Shown here one piece after another: positions 10,251-20,600 of a stretch of 20,755 nt of DNA. Position numbers and translations under genes: made by a program. The stretch comes from Rhizophagus sp. LPA8_4_AMF. Taxonomy: Eukaryota > Glomeromycota > Glomeromycetes > Glomerales > Glomeraceae. The notes under the pieces are model-generated. The model did no database searches and was not told the origin of the DNA. It worked only from the letters and a program-made list of their open reading frames with translations. Location: positions 1 through 20,755 of the forward strand of contig JADRCO010001271.1 of NCBI GenBank assembly GCA_021464525.1, given 5' to 3'. Position 1 is the first letter of the stretch; each line of letters starts with the position of its first letter.

Positions 10251-10643
10251 ATAAGCCAAAATCTTACATTATATTGTGAATATTGTGTCCGAAATTATTT
10301 AAAACCAAAATTTTCAAGTTGGACATCTGGAAATAATGATATTGACAATTTAATACAAAAATGTCAATCAGAAACACTCATGCCAGATATGATAGTTGAA
10401 TGCAATCTTAATGATACTTTTATGTATCAGTACATTTTGCGAATGCTAAATATGTACATGCATACAAATGAAATAAAGCTACGAAGTAAGAGGGCGATGT
10501 TTCGGCTTGTATTTCTTTTCTTTGATGAGAAAAATTTCGACTTTCGAAGATTGCTGCGGCGGCGCAGCAAAGAAAGAGAAGTTCATATGGTGACCAAACC
10601 AAAAAAGAAGGTTGTATGGATAGAAGGACGAATTACATTTTAA
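10251..10643 (+). pseudogene. N-terminal fragment of a TKL-type kinase family fused to an unrelated basic tail
   Basis: The frame is open for 130 codons from an in-frame TAG (10248-10250) to the stop at 10641-10643. The first 52 or so codons match the family module that precedes the kinase domain in the gene at 17672: a CxxC (CEYC), then FSSWTSGNNDIDNLIQKCQ, corresponding to FLKWTSRSEFIDNFIKKAQ there. After residue IVEC, where the family has EWIPYN followed by the kinase domain, the similarity ends. The remaining 80 codons are unrelated and rich in Arg and Lys (RRLLRRRSKERE, KPKKK). No glycine loop or catalytic motif follows. The first in-frame ATG is at 10380, which would leave out most of the family module. 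A TATA box upstream and AATAAA at 10717-10722 suggest a transcription unit. It is either a truncated relic or a short reused gene of 87 codons. Confidence 0.55.
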
Positions 10644-10716
10644 AATGAAAGCCGACAATATTTTTAACAAAGTAATATTAAGTTTAGTAAACATTGTAAA
10701 CCTTTTTAATAGCTAA

Positions 10717-10722
10717 AATAAA
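10717..10722 (+). terminator. Possible polyadenylation signal (AATAAA)
   Basis: AATAAA lies 74 bp after the stop of the kinase fragment. In DNA this AT-rich the hexamer is common, so position is the only support. Confidence 0.3.
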
Positions 10723-11732
10723 GGATATTTTTAGACTTATAAAAGTAGACGAGGGCAAAAATTTAGTCGACAATCTATCGTGATCTGCGGCTGACACGAG
10801 AATTTCGAGATCGAATTTTGTAGATCGGTGTTCGACTTGCATCGCGTCACCGACTCACCGGTATGCCACGACTCATGTGGCCAAGTCATTTCTGTATGTA
10901 GAGTTGGGAGTTGGGACGTGCATTGATTACTTTAGCGTTTAGGTGGTTAAAAAAGCTGGTTAATTAATTGGTGGTGTTTGTTTATTTAATTGGAATGTGA
11001 TTCGTTTAGATAAAATTTTTAGCTACGGAAAGTAGCGCTTTATTGTATAGATGATTTGTCTTCTTAGACTCGATGAAAGAAAATATAAGTTCGCTATAAA
11101 TATTAATTATTTTCTATACTTTTAGATAAATTTATAAATAATTCAATAGAAAAAATTATTGGTTTTCAATTTTACTTACAATGTCCTTCAAAAAGCATAT
11201 TATTATGAACATAGAACTTTTTACTGCATTTAAATAAAATTCCGGTCGGAATTAATGGTCAAATGTCAAATAAACTTACATATTTTTTATGATAGCATCA
11301 CAACAAATTTCGACATTTATTTTCAATGCATAAAAGAATATTGAAGAAGAGTTTTGAAATAATGACGAAAGAACAGACCTTTTACTGTGCCTCGGATATT
11401 TCTAAATTATCATTACGTAATTAAAACCTAAATGGACTGGCACAGATAGAATCATAACAACAGGATTCAACCCTTGCCGAAGAATGCACAAGGAAAAGTT
11501 GGATTTATTGAAATTAATAAAACGTTTTCCTGGAGGTTGACACAATCAACCATTTATTTTTTCTCGTTCGTAAATATTACTGCGGTACTGCAGAAAATTC
11601 TGCCGCAGGAAATTAATGTAAATCATCTAAACTATAATTAGTGATCATTTACTGTTGTACTACATTCGCTCAAATGAAATATGCTGTGGCTGAGAAAATC
11701 ATTCATAATAATGTACTTTTCCGAATAAGTTC
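10723..11732. other. About 1 kb without a recognisable gene
   Basis: The part 10750-10930 is much less AT-rich than its surroundings and may be a piece of an old mobile element, but I see no ORF or terminal repeats. A hairpin with a 4-nt bulge lies at 11580-11608 (GCAGAA pairing with TTCTGC, CTGCGG with CCGCAG). I found no tRNA or other RNA gene. Confidence 0.4.
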
Positions 11733-11738
11733 TATAAG
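11733..11738 (+). promoter_or_regulatory. Weak TATA-like motif before the kinase-Sel1 gene
   Basis: TATAAG lies 47 bp before the ATG at 11780. It is shorter and closer to the ATG than the other TATA boxes in this window, so the true start of transcription may lie elsewhere. Confidence 0.25.
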
Positions 11739-11779
11739 AAAAATAATAAGACAAAAAATAAAAATTACAATAGAATAGA

Positions 11780-14021
11780 ATGACCGATATCATTGAAATG
11801 AGTCCAAATGAATCGACTAATTGGATTGAAGAAGCTATTTCTAAAAAACATATTAAATATTATAAATATAAGGATCTTCATTTTGACTTTGCGAATGTTT
11901 ATCGTGCAAATTGGAAAAATTCGAAACAGTATTTTTCATTAAAATCGTTTAATCTTGACAACGCAACTGTAAAAGAAATTATACACGAGGTAATTACAGA
12001 AACGTAAGTAAAATTTATCTTGGTTTACGATATAAATATTTACGTCGTTATATTTAAAAATTTAGTTTGAACTGCGTCGTAAAGTCAATTTTCACGAAAA
12101 TATTGTTCAATTTTTTGGAATAACGAATAAAGGTATAATAAATTATATATATAATATATTTGTTTTTATTTACTCATATAAAATGCGTTAATAAACTTAA
12201 TTATTACTTTTAAATTAGAAAGTCAAAATATTCAATTAAGACAGTATTTATTAGTAATGGAATATTTTAATGGCGGTTCTCTTCGAAATTATTTGAAAGA
12301 AAAGTTTAAGGATCTTACTTGGGAAAATAAATATAAGTTAGCACATCAGTTATCTAGTGCCGTATCATATTTACATGAAAAGGGGATTGTTCATGGTGAT
12401 TTGGTAAGTTAATTAACCATAAATCATTCATAACTTTCAATAATCTTAATATTTACTTAAATTTTGCTTAATATACATAAAAATAGCACACTAGTAATAT
12501 ATTTGTCCATCAAGATACTATAAAATTGGCGGATTTTGGGTTATCGAAAAGAATCAAAGTGGCATCTAAACAACAATTAGACTCATTTGGTATGGTTTCT
12601 TATATTGATCCAAAATGGTTAAATTGCTATAATAATTTAATACAAGAAGATTCATTAAATGAAAAAAGCGATGTTTACAGTATTGGAGTAATACTATGGG
12701 AGATATCAAGTGGTAAACCACCATTTAAAGATAAATCATATGATGCTGATTTAATTATGCAAATTTTACAAGGTCGTAGAGAAACGATGGTTCCAGATAC
12801 TCCTACTGATTATTTTAATATTTGTACTGGTAAATACAATTTTTGAATTTTAATTTTGTTAGTTGTGTTTTATAAAGTCTTATTTTTTTTTTTGTTTCTT
12901 GTTTAGAATGTTGGGACGGCGAACCAAATAATAGGCCGACTATGGATCAAGTAGTTTTTAAATTGAATGTAGTTATCAACACGAAAAATAGTATAATAAA
13001 AGATAATAATAAATTAATTCCTCAATCATTAGAGAATTCTGACAATATTGATATTTCAAATACTATTAATTTATCGCATGAAGAATTATCATCTATTATG
13101 AGAAATATTAATAATATGTATGTAAAAGAAATAGAACCTACAACACTAAATATTCATGAAAATATTTTTGAAGAGGACTTGAGCATTATAATTAATGAAT
13201 TGGTCGATCTTTATTTTAGGGAATTAAATAAAGGGAAGGAAAATAATGTAAGAATGCAATGTATTTTTGATTATGTTAATAACCACAAGATAGATTTACA
13301 TGAAACTTATAATTGGCTTTTAAATAATCAATATCATTCAAAATCCATTTATTTACTTGGATATTTTAATTATCGTGGAATCGAAACTAATATTAACAAG
13401 CAAAAAGCGTTTGAATTATATAAAAAAGCAGCAGAATTAGGAAGTAGTGTGGCTCAATTTGAACTTGCTTATATGTATATTTATGAAAAAGATATTGATA
13501 AAGATTATGATAAAGCATTTGAATTATCTAAAAAATTAGTAACAAAAGAATATTCAAGTGGAATTAATCTGTTGGGGTATTGTTATGAGTGTGGATTTGG
13601 AACTTCTACAAATATGCAAAAGGCATTTGAATTATATCAAAAGGCTGCAAATTTAGGAAATCTTAGATCTCAATTTAATCTCGCCTTGATGTATATATAC
13701 GGAAAGGGTATTGAAAAAGATTACTTTAAAGCGTATGAATTATTTGAAAAATCAGCGGCAGGAAATTATTCACATGGGATATGTATGCTTGGATATTGTT
13801 GTGATGTTGGGTTTGGAACTAGTACTAATAAACAAAAAGCATTTGAATTATATCAGAAAGCAGCAATTTTAGGAAATCGTATAGCTCAATATAATCTTGC
13901 TATGATGTATGAAAAAGGAAGTGGAATTGAAAAAAATTTATATCAAGCAATTTATTGGTACAAAAAATCCGCTGATCAAGGATATCAAAATGCTCAAATT
14001 AGATTATCAAGGTACTTATAA
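11780..14021 (+). CDS. Protein kinase-like (TKL type) protein with C-terminal Sel1 repeats, 639 aa, five exons
   Basis: Exons: 11780-11989, 12066-12132, 12219-12403, 12487-12829, 12907-14021. The introns are 76, 86, 83 and 77 nt and the sum is 640 codons with the stop. The kinase domain covers about residues 25-295. The usual IGxGGFG loop is missing: the sequence passes from YKYKDLHF to DFANVYRANW. The lysine (SLKSF, K55) and a helix-C glutamate (E70) are present. The catalytic loop reads HGDLHTSN (151-158), so the HRD arginine is glycine while Asp153 and Asn158 remain. DFG is at 170-172, followed by DVYSIGVILWEISSGKPPF and a CWDGEPNNRPT motif. Residues 414-635 form six Sel1 repeats, helical pairs that usually act as protein scaffolds. 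ATP binding may be impaired, so it could be a pseudokinase or a weak kinase. Exon 1 must end at GAG-GTAATT (11989); the stronger GTAAGT at 12003 would break the frame. Confidence 0.88.
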
Positions 14022-14114
14022 CAAAACGCATTTATATATTACTTGCTTTATTTTATTAGGATTATATTGTATTGTAGTTTAAATTTTGTATAAAAATATT
14101 ACGAGTATTTACTA

Positions 14115-14120
14115 AATAAA
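14115..14120 (+). terminator. Polyadenylation signal of the kinase-Sel1 gene
   Basis: AATAAA occurs 93 bp after the stop codon, followed by a T-rich stretch. Position fits a 3' end, but the hexamer is frequent in this DNA. Confidence 0.4.
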
Positions 14121-15121
14121 GTTTATCTTTTTGTGGCACCTTTAACATTTTTTTAAGACGTTGTAAATGTATCCGAATATTATGATAAATAAAAGCAAGA
14201 ATAAAATCACTGTGACAAAATTTTGGCATAAAAAATTTTGTGAATAAAATTATTACTTATTTTATTATATTATAGTATCAACCATTTTTGATGATAAATT
14301 TATTATATACAGTAATTGAAAAGCGCTTAAAATAAATCAAATATTATCAGAAGTCAAAATAAATTAACTTAATTTTTTGATCATAATAATTCATATTCCT
14401 GCCCCACGCTCAGCAATTAGTAAATGCGTAAATTGAGGGTATAGCTGGTAGTCCTTTGTGTTTTACCATATAATTGTGCATTATAAGTGAGTTAAATAAG
14501 TTAATAGAAATTAAAATTCTTTTATTTTTCAAAAAAAATAAAACTATCTAAGAGAAGCGATAAAGACACACCTTCCTATTGATATTGGTATGTAACGTTA
14601 GTAACGAATCTTGTAAATTTCAAATTTAGATATTAATGTGAACGTCTTACAAATACCTTCTAAAATGCATTAATCATTTGCCCAATCTACATAAATAAAT
14701 TTAAAAATTAATAACTCTTATATTAATGATAAAAAATAAATTATTTAAATACATGTGCTTTAAAAACTTGTATTAATTTTTCTTTATTTTTTGTTTTATT
14801 TTTAAAGCACTTCCAGCACTATACTTTTTGTTTTAAGAATATATAATCAGGTTAATTTTCCGTTGTGGTCACTTATTATTTGATTATTAACTTACATCGT
14901 AAAAATGTAACGGAACAATCTGTACGAACGATTGAATTTTATAAACTAAATAAGCGTTAAAGCAATAGAAAAAACCAAACCAAATTCGCGTAACAATAAA
15001 ATCACATGATAATTAATTCCTGTTACGTTGTGTGGCTTAAAAAATTGATCTGCAGTAGTAACTAATTAAATTATAGCGTAGTGATACGTGTCATCGCTAT
15101 CAGTACTACCTTATACAAAAA
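14121..15121. other. Intergenic region, about 1 kb
   Basis: The DNA is AT-rich with no convincing ORF. I looked for remains of a kinase domain ahead of the Sel1 gene at 15196, which would be expected if that gene had lost its 5' half recently, and saw none. I found no tRNA gene. Confidence 0.5.
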
Positions 15122-15129
15122 TATATAAG
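15122..15129 (+). promoter_or_regulatory. TATA box of the Sel1 gene
   Basis: TATATAAG lies 74 bp before the ATG at 15196. The spacing matches the TATA box of the gene at 17672 (77 bp), which supports transcription starting just upstream and argues against missing upstream exons. Confidence 0.6.
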
Positions 15130-15195
15130 CAAATTATTGAATGAATTGTAAGAAAAAAAATTTTTCTATTTCCAATTATTTTATAATTATTCAGA

Positions 15196-16092
15196 ATGTC
15201 TAATAACATTGAAATACGCACAAATAATGTAACAATATCAAATACTTTCGATTTATCACATGAAGAATTAACTCAAAATTTTGATAAAATTGATATAAAG
15301 GAAATTAAGCCTACGACTCAAAATATTAATGAAAGTATATTTGAAGAGGATTTAAGTATCGTGGTAGATGAATTAATTAATATTACTTTTAAGGGTTTAA
15401 ATGAAGGAAGTGAGAATAATATAAGAAAATATCATATTCTTAATTTTCTTAATAATCACAATATAATGTTACAAGAAATTTATAATTGGCTTTTAAATAA
15501 TCAATATCATTCAAATTCTACTTATCTACTTGGATATTTTAATTATAATGGAATTGTAACTAGTAAAGATAGGCAAGAAGCATTTAGATTATATCAAACT
15601 GCAGCAGGATTAGAAAATATTGTAGCTCAATTAGAACTTGCCAATATGTATATATATGGAAAGGGCGCTAAAAAAAATTTTGATAAAGCTTTTGAATTAT
15701 CTAAAAAGTTGGCAGAAAAAAATAATCCAAATGCAATAAATAGGTTAGGATATTGTTACGACTTTGGAATTGGGATAGATATTAATAAACAAAAAGCGTT
15801 TGAATTATACCAAAAAGCAGCAGATTTGGGAAATTCCAATGGAATAAATAACTTAGGAAGTTGTTATGAAGGTGGACTTGGAACTAACATTGATAAACAA
15901 AAAGCATTTAAATTATATCAAAAGGCAGCAAATATGGGAAATGATTATGCTCAATATAATCTTGCTATGATGTATGAAAAAGGAAGTGAAATTAAAAAAG
16001 ATTTGACTCTGGCAATTTATTGGTATAAAAAATCTGCTAATCAAGGACATAAAGATGCTCAAAAAAAATTAAAAAAACTTTTAGAAAAATGA
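15196..16092 (+). CDS. Sel1-repeat protein without a kinase domain, 298 aa
   Basis: This is a single-exon gene. Residues 15-107 are closely related to the linker that follows the kinase domain in the gene at 11780: LSHEEL, KEIKPTT, IFEEDLSIVVDEL and YNWLLNNQYHSNS all have direct counterparts there. Residues 108-290 hold five Sel1 repeats with the usual pattern of AxxxLGxxYxxGxG followed by KAFELYQKAA; the kinase gene has six. The protein ends KKLKKLLEK. No signal peptide or membrane segment is visible, so it is probably a cytosolic scaffold. It looks like a paralogue of the kinase gene's C-terminal half with its own promoter. The ATG follows ATTATTCAG, which resembles an acceptor site; the kinase gene's last exon begins with a similar AG-AATGT, so the start may derive from an old exon boundary. 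Confidence 0.88.
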   Translation: MSNNIEIRTNNVTISNTFDLSHEELTQNFDKIDIKEIKPTTQNINESIFEEDLSIVVDELINITFKGLNEGSENNIRKYHILNFLNNHNIMLQEIYNWLLNNQYHSNSTYLLGYFNYNGIVTSKDRQEAFRLYQTAAGLENIVAQLELANMYIYGKGAKKNFDKAFELSKKLAEKNNPNAINRLGYCYDFGIGIDINKQKAFELYQKAADLGNSNGINNLGSCYEGGLGTNIDKQKAFKLYQKAANMGNDYAQYNLAMMYEKGSEIKKDLTLAIYWYKKSANQGHKDAQKKLKKLLEK

Positions 16093-16182
16093 GTTATATA
16101 ATTTTTAAGTCGTATGAAATTTAACATAAAATTATTTAAATTATCTTGATTATACAATTTTGAGTGCATTTACAATACATCA

Positions 16183-16188
16183 AATAAA
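16183..16188 (+). terminator. Polyadenylation signal of the Sel1 gene
   Basis: AATAAA lies 90 bp after the stop at 16092, almost the same distance as the signal after the kinase-Sel1 gene (93 bp). Confidence 0.4.
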
Positions 16189-16752
16189 TGAAACATAAAT
16201 TCAAATGTTATTATATAATATTTTATTATTTTTATAACTGCCGTTATTTTAGGGTGGGTAACAAGGGATAAGTTGCTAAAATATACTTTAAAAAACAATA
16301 TATGTCATATGATCTAACGCTAAAATTAAATGAATTAACTGGCTTGAGCCATACTAAAATCATAATAAATTTACGTTTTATTATAAATAAGTGGTAAGGC
16401 TTCATGAATTTTATTTCAAAATTATAAGGTGATTCAAATTTTTTACATTGAAATAACTGTAAATGTGGTATAAATACCAGAATAAAGGTCGATTCCTATA
16501 TAAATACCTATATAAATTACTGTTAAACATTATGCTACCGAGACATATCAATATTATATAATAATATACCAACACATTGATATTTTCAATTTTGGGCAAT
16601 ATACTAAGCTATTGCGCCACAAACACTTTCGGTTGAAATCACTAAATAATATAGAAAGCGAAATTGATTCAATCAAATTTAAGGTAAAGTTCTATTTGTT
16701 TTTCGAATGTATTAGTTATATTTTCAATCATCTAATTAAACAATGAATTAGT

Positions 16753-16770
16753 ATTAACGTTAACGTTAAT
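16753..16770. repeat. Perfect 18-bp palindrome
   Basis: ATTAACGTTAACGTTAAT equals its own reverse complement and contains overlapping AACGTT units. It could bind a symmetric regulator or be chance in AT-rich DNA. It lies about 900 bp upstream of the large Sel1-kinase gene and about 660 bp downstream of the Sel1 gene. Confidence 0.5.
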
Positions 16771-17029
16771 GATTGTATAATTACGACTCAAAGCATCGTT
16801 CTTTTTTTAAAAATATCATTCTTCAAATATTTTGTTGCTATCAGAAAATTGGATTAATACCGGGTTAATAATATTTATGAGCAATGAATTTCAACACATT
16901 TAAAAAGAATATTTACGTAAGAATTTATTTTATTATTACTCATTATAAACAAATAGTAACCTACGCTAATTTGGTAGAGATTGGACAGGTCAAAAGTCAT
17001 TCACCACCTAGTATAAAGGAGGGTCCCGA

Positions 17030-17060
17030 GTGAAGATAAAGTTTTCATAGAAAACTTCAC
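17030..17060. repeat. Hairpin with bulge
   Basis: GTTTTC (17041-17046) pairs with GAAAAC around a 3-nt loop, and GTGAA pairs with TTCAC outside a 6-nt bulge. The role is unknown. Confidence 0.3.
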
Positions 17061-17594
17061 ACAATCCTATACTGATCGCATCTCTTTACCTTAATATTTT
17101 TTTTTGGCCTTGCGTATCGTTAGGAAAAATGTATTCACAAAAATTAGTGAGGATCGACTATACTTAATAAGCAATAGCGTTGCAAATAAACTTGATATTG
17201 AAAATCTCTCATAAAATATAGAAAATAAAATAAAATTAATTTAAGAAATTGATTTCACATTAAAGACAAATAATTATTACATTTTGAATAACATATTTTG
17301 AAAAAAAAAAAATGTTAGATTCTTAGATAAACATAATTTTTTTTGTCTTTTTAGGATATTATGGGGTAATTTTAGGACATATTACTTTGAAAATTTTCGA
17401 AAATTGATCATATGGTTGCTATAATTTATTAATATCATAAACGTTCAACAAATTTTAATTGAGTGATCAACAGGAAAAATTTTTTCTTTTTTCCGAAGTA
17501 GTGCAAAATTTATTTATCAATCTAAACCAAATTTAGTTAATTTGAATATCAAATTGTCAATCTTCACTATTTTTAGTCCGTAGTCTGCAGTGTT

Positions 17595-17601
17595 TATATA
17601 A
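17595..17601 (+). promoter_or_regulatory. TATA box of the Sel1-kinase gene
   Basis: TATATAA lies 77 bp before the ATG at 17672, a typical spacing in this window. Confidence 0.55.
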
Positions 17602-17671
17602 TTTTGCATTCCGGGCTTTGTCAATGGTATTCCTAGTTTTATTTTAAAAATTACTTGGAAGAAATATTAAA

Positions 17672-20600
17672 ATGTCAAGTAATAATATAAAAGAAATTTT
17701 TGAAGAACCCTTTTATTTATGTCAAAAAGCTGCAGAAAATGGTGATGAAAAAGCAATGTTTAATTTAGCCACATATTATGAAAATGGAGAAGGAACAGAA
17801 AAGAATTTAGAAAAAGCTGTTTACTGGTATCAAAAAGCTGCAGAAAATGGTATTGAAAAAGCAATGCTTAGTCTAGCTTTTTGTTATTACAAGGGAGAAG
17901 GAACAGAAAAGAATTTAGATAAAGCTTTTCATTGGTATCAAAAAGCAGCAAAAAATGACAATGAAACAGCAATGTATGACTTGGCTAATTGCTATTATGA
18001 TGGAATGGGAATAGAAAAGAATTTAGAAAAAGCCTTTCACTGGTACCAAAAAGCAGCAGAAAAAGATTATATCAATGCTATGTATAATTTAGCTAATTGT
18101 TATTACAATGGAGAGGGAACAGAAAAAATTTTAGATAAAGCTGTTCACTGGTATCAAAAATCTGCAGAAAATGGCAATGAAAGAGCAATGCATAATTTAG
18201 CCATTTGTTATTACAATGGAGAAGGAACAGAAAAGAATTTAGAAAAAGCTTTTTACTGGTTACAAAAAGCAGCAGAAAATGGGGATGAAGTAGCAATGTT
18301 CAAATTATCCAATTCTTATTATGAAGGAAAAGAAATAGAAAAAAAATTAGAAAAAGCCTTTTACTGGTATCAGAAAGCAGCAGAAAATGGTAATAAGGAT
18401 GCAATGTATAATTTGGCTATTTGTTATTACAATGGAGAAGGAACAGAGAAAAATTTAGAAAATGCCTTTCACTGGTTTCAAAAAGCAGCAGAAAATGGTA
18501 ATGAATTAGTAATGTTCAGTTTAGCCAATTTTTATTACAAAGGAGAAGTGACAGAAAAGAATTTAGTAAAAGCCTTTTACTGGTATAAAAAAGCAGCAGA
18601 AAATGATAATAAAGATGCAATGTATAATTTAGCTATTTGTTATTACAAAGGAGAGGGAACAGAAAATAATTTAGAAAATGCCTTTTACTGGTTACAAAAG
18701 GCAGCAGAAAAAAATTATGTTAAAGCTATGAATATTTTAGCTAATTGTTATTATAGTGGAACAGGAACAGAAAAGGATTTAGAAAAGGCTGTTCACTGGT
18801 ATCAAAAAGCAATAGAAAATGGGGATAAAAATTCAATGAATAATTTAGCCAATTGCTATTACAATGGAGCAGGATTAGAAAAAAATTTAGAAAAAGCCTT
18901 TTACTGGTATCAAAAAGCTGCAAAAAATGATGATAAAGTAGCAATATTCAATTTAGCCAATTTTTATTACAATGGAGTAGGAACAGAAAAGAATTTAGAA
19001 AAATCCTTTCATTTATTTCAAAAAGCAGCAGAAAATGATATTGAAGTAGCAATGTTCAAATTAGCCAATTTATATTACTATGGAGAAGGAGCAGAAAAGA
19101 ATTTAGAAAAAGCCTTTCAATGGTACCAAAAAGCAGCAGAAAATAATGAAGAAAATGCTATGAATAATTTAGCCAAATGTTATGAAGATGGAATAGGAAC
19201 AGATAAGAATTTAGAAAAATCCTTTTATTGGTATCAAAAAGCAGCAGAAAATGGTAATGAAAAGGCAATGTTTAATTTATCTATATGTTATGAAAATGGA
19301 GAAGGAACAGAAAAGAATTTAGAAAAATCTTTTTATTGGTATCAAAAAGCAGCAGAAAATAATAATGAAAAAGCAATGTTTAGGTTAGCCACATGTTATA
19401 AAAATGGAGAAGGAACAGAAATGAATTTAGAAAAATCTTTTTATTGGTATCAAAAAGCAGCAGAAAGTAGTGATGAAAAAGCAATGTTTGGTTTAGCCAA
19501 TAGTTATTATAGTGGCGAAGGAACAGAAAAGAATTTAGAAAAAGCCTTTTATTGGTATCAAAAAGCAGCAGTAAATGGTTTAAAAAATGCAATGTTTAAT
19601 TTAGCCAGTTGTTATAGAAATGGAAAAGGAACAGAAAAGAATTTAGAAAAAGCCTTTTATTGGTATCAAAAAGCAGCAGAAAATGGTGATGTGGTTGCAA
19701 TGTTTAACTTAGCTACATTTTATGGAAATGGAGAAGGAACAGAAAAGAATTTAGAAAAAGCCTTTTATTGGTATTACACAGCAGCAGAAAATGGTAATGT
19801 GATTGCAATGTTCAACTTAGCTAATAAATATTATAATGGAAAAGGAACAGAAAAGAATTTAAAAAAAGCCTTTTATTGGTATTACAAAGCAGCAGAAAAT
19901 GATTATACTGAAGCAATGATTAACTTATCCAAATGTTATAGAAGTAGAGAAGGAACAGAAAAGAATTTAGAAAAAGCCTTTTATTGGTATCAAAAAGCAG
20001 CAGAGAATGGGGTTAAGGAAGCAATGTATAATTTAGCCTTACATTATGATAATGGAGAAGGAACAGAAAAGAATTTAGAAAAAGCATTTTATTGGTATAA
20101 AAAGGCAGCAGAAAATGATTATACTGTTGCAATGTTTAGTTTAGCCATGTGTTATGAAGAAGAAGAAGGAATAGAAAAAAATTTAGAAAAAGCCTTTTAT
20201 TGGTATCAAAAAGCAGCAGAAAGTAATAAAGAAAGGTTTAAAAATAGAGATGAATTATGTAATGAATGCAAACAACCATATGTCGATTATCAGTGGTGTC
20301 AACAATGTAATTCAAAACGTTTTCAGCAAGATTTTTTGAAGTGGACTAGCAGAAGTGAGTTTATTGATAACTTTATTAAAAAGGCACAACTAAAGGCTAA
20401 AAATAGTTACGAAGTTTTAGAGTGGATACCTTATAATAAATTGTCAAGTATTAATTATCATGATAAAGGGGGATTTGGTGAAATTCATATAGCTAATTGG
20501 TCAGATGGACCTATTGATAGTTGGAATTTTGATAAACAACAATGGAATAGATGGAATTTTCAAACAGGTTATAAGGTTGCTCTTAAAATACTTAATAATT

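Larger units (their letters stand above)
16189..17594. other. Intergenic region, about 1.4 kb
   Basis: No gene is supported. The region holds a perfect 18-bp palindrome (16753-16770) and a small hairpin (17030-17060), listed separately. A minus-strand open frame at 16599-16411 has no recognisable features. Confidence 0.5.

Noticed and set aside
10420..10694. Minus-strand open frames opposite the kinase fragment
   Set aside because: They are shadows of the plus-strand frame at 10251-10643, whose first part has recognisable family motifs.
11990..12007. Using the strong GTAAGT at 12003 as donor of exon 1
   Set aside because: It leaves phase 2 and reads the next exon out of frame; GAG-GTAATT at 11989/11990 restores the family sequence HE-FELRRKVNFHENIV.
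16411..16599. 62-codon minus-strand open frame between Sel1 genes
   Set aside because: Low-complexity, no motif and no promoter that I can support.
16590..16615. tRNA-like 5' part on the minus strand (GGCGCAATAGCTTAGT)
   Set aside because: It resembles a tRNA box A, but no acceptable box B, anticodon arm or closing acceptor stem follows at the right distance.
18093..19592. Three minus-strand open frames of 67-70 codons within the Sel1 repeat block
   Set aside because: They recur with the 108-bp repeat and are antisense shadows of the coding repeats.
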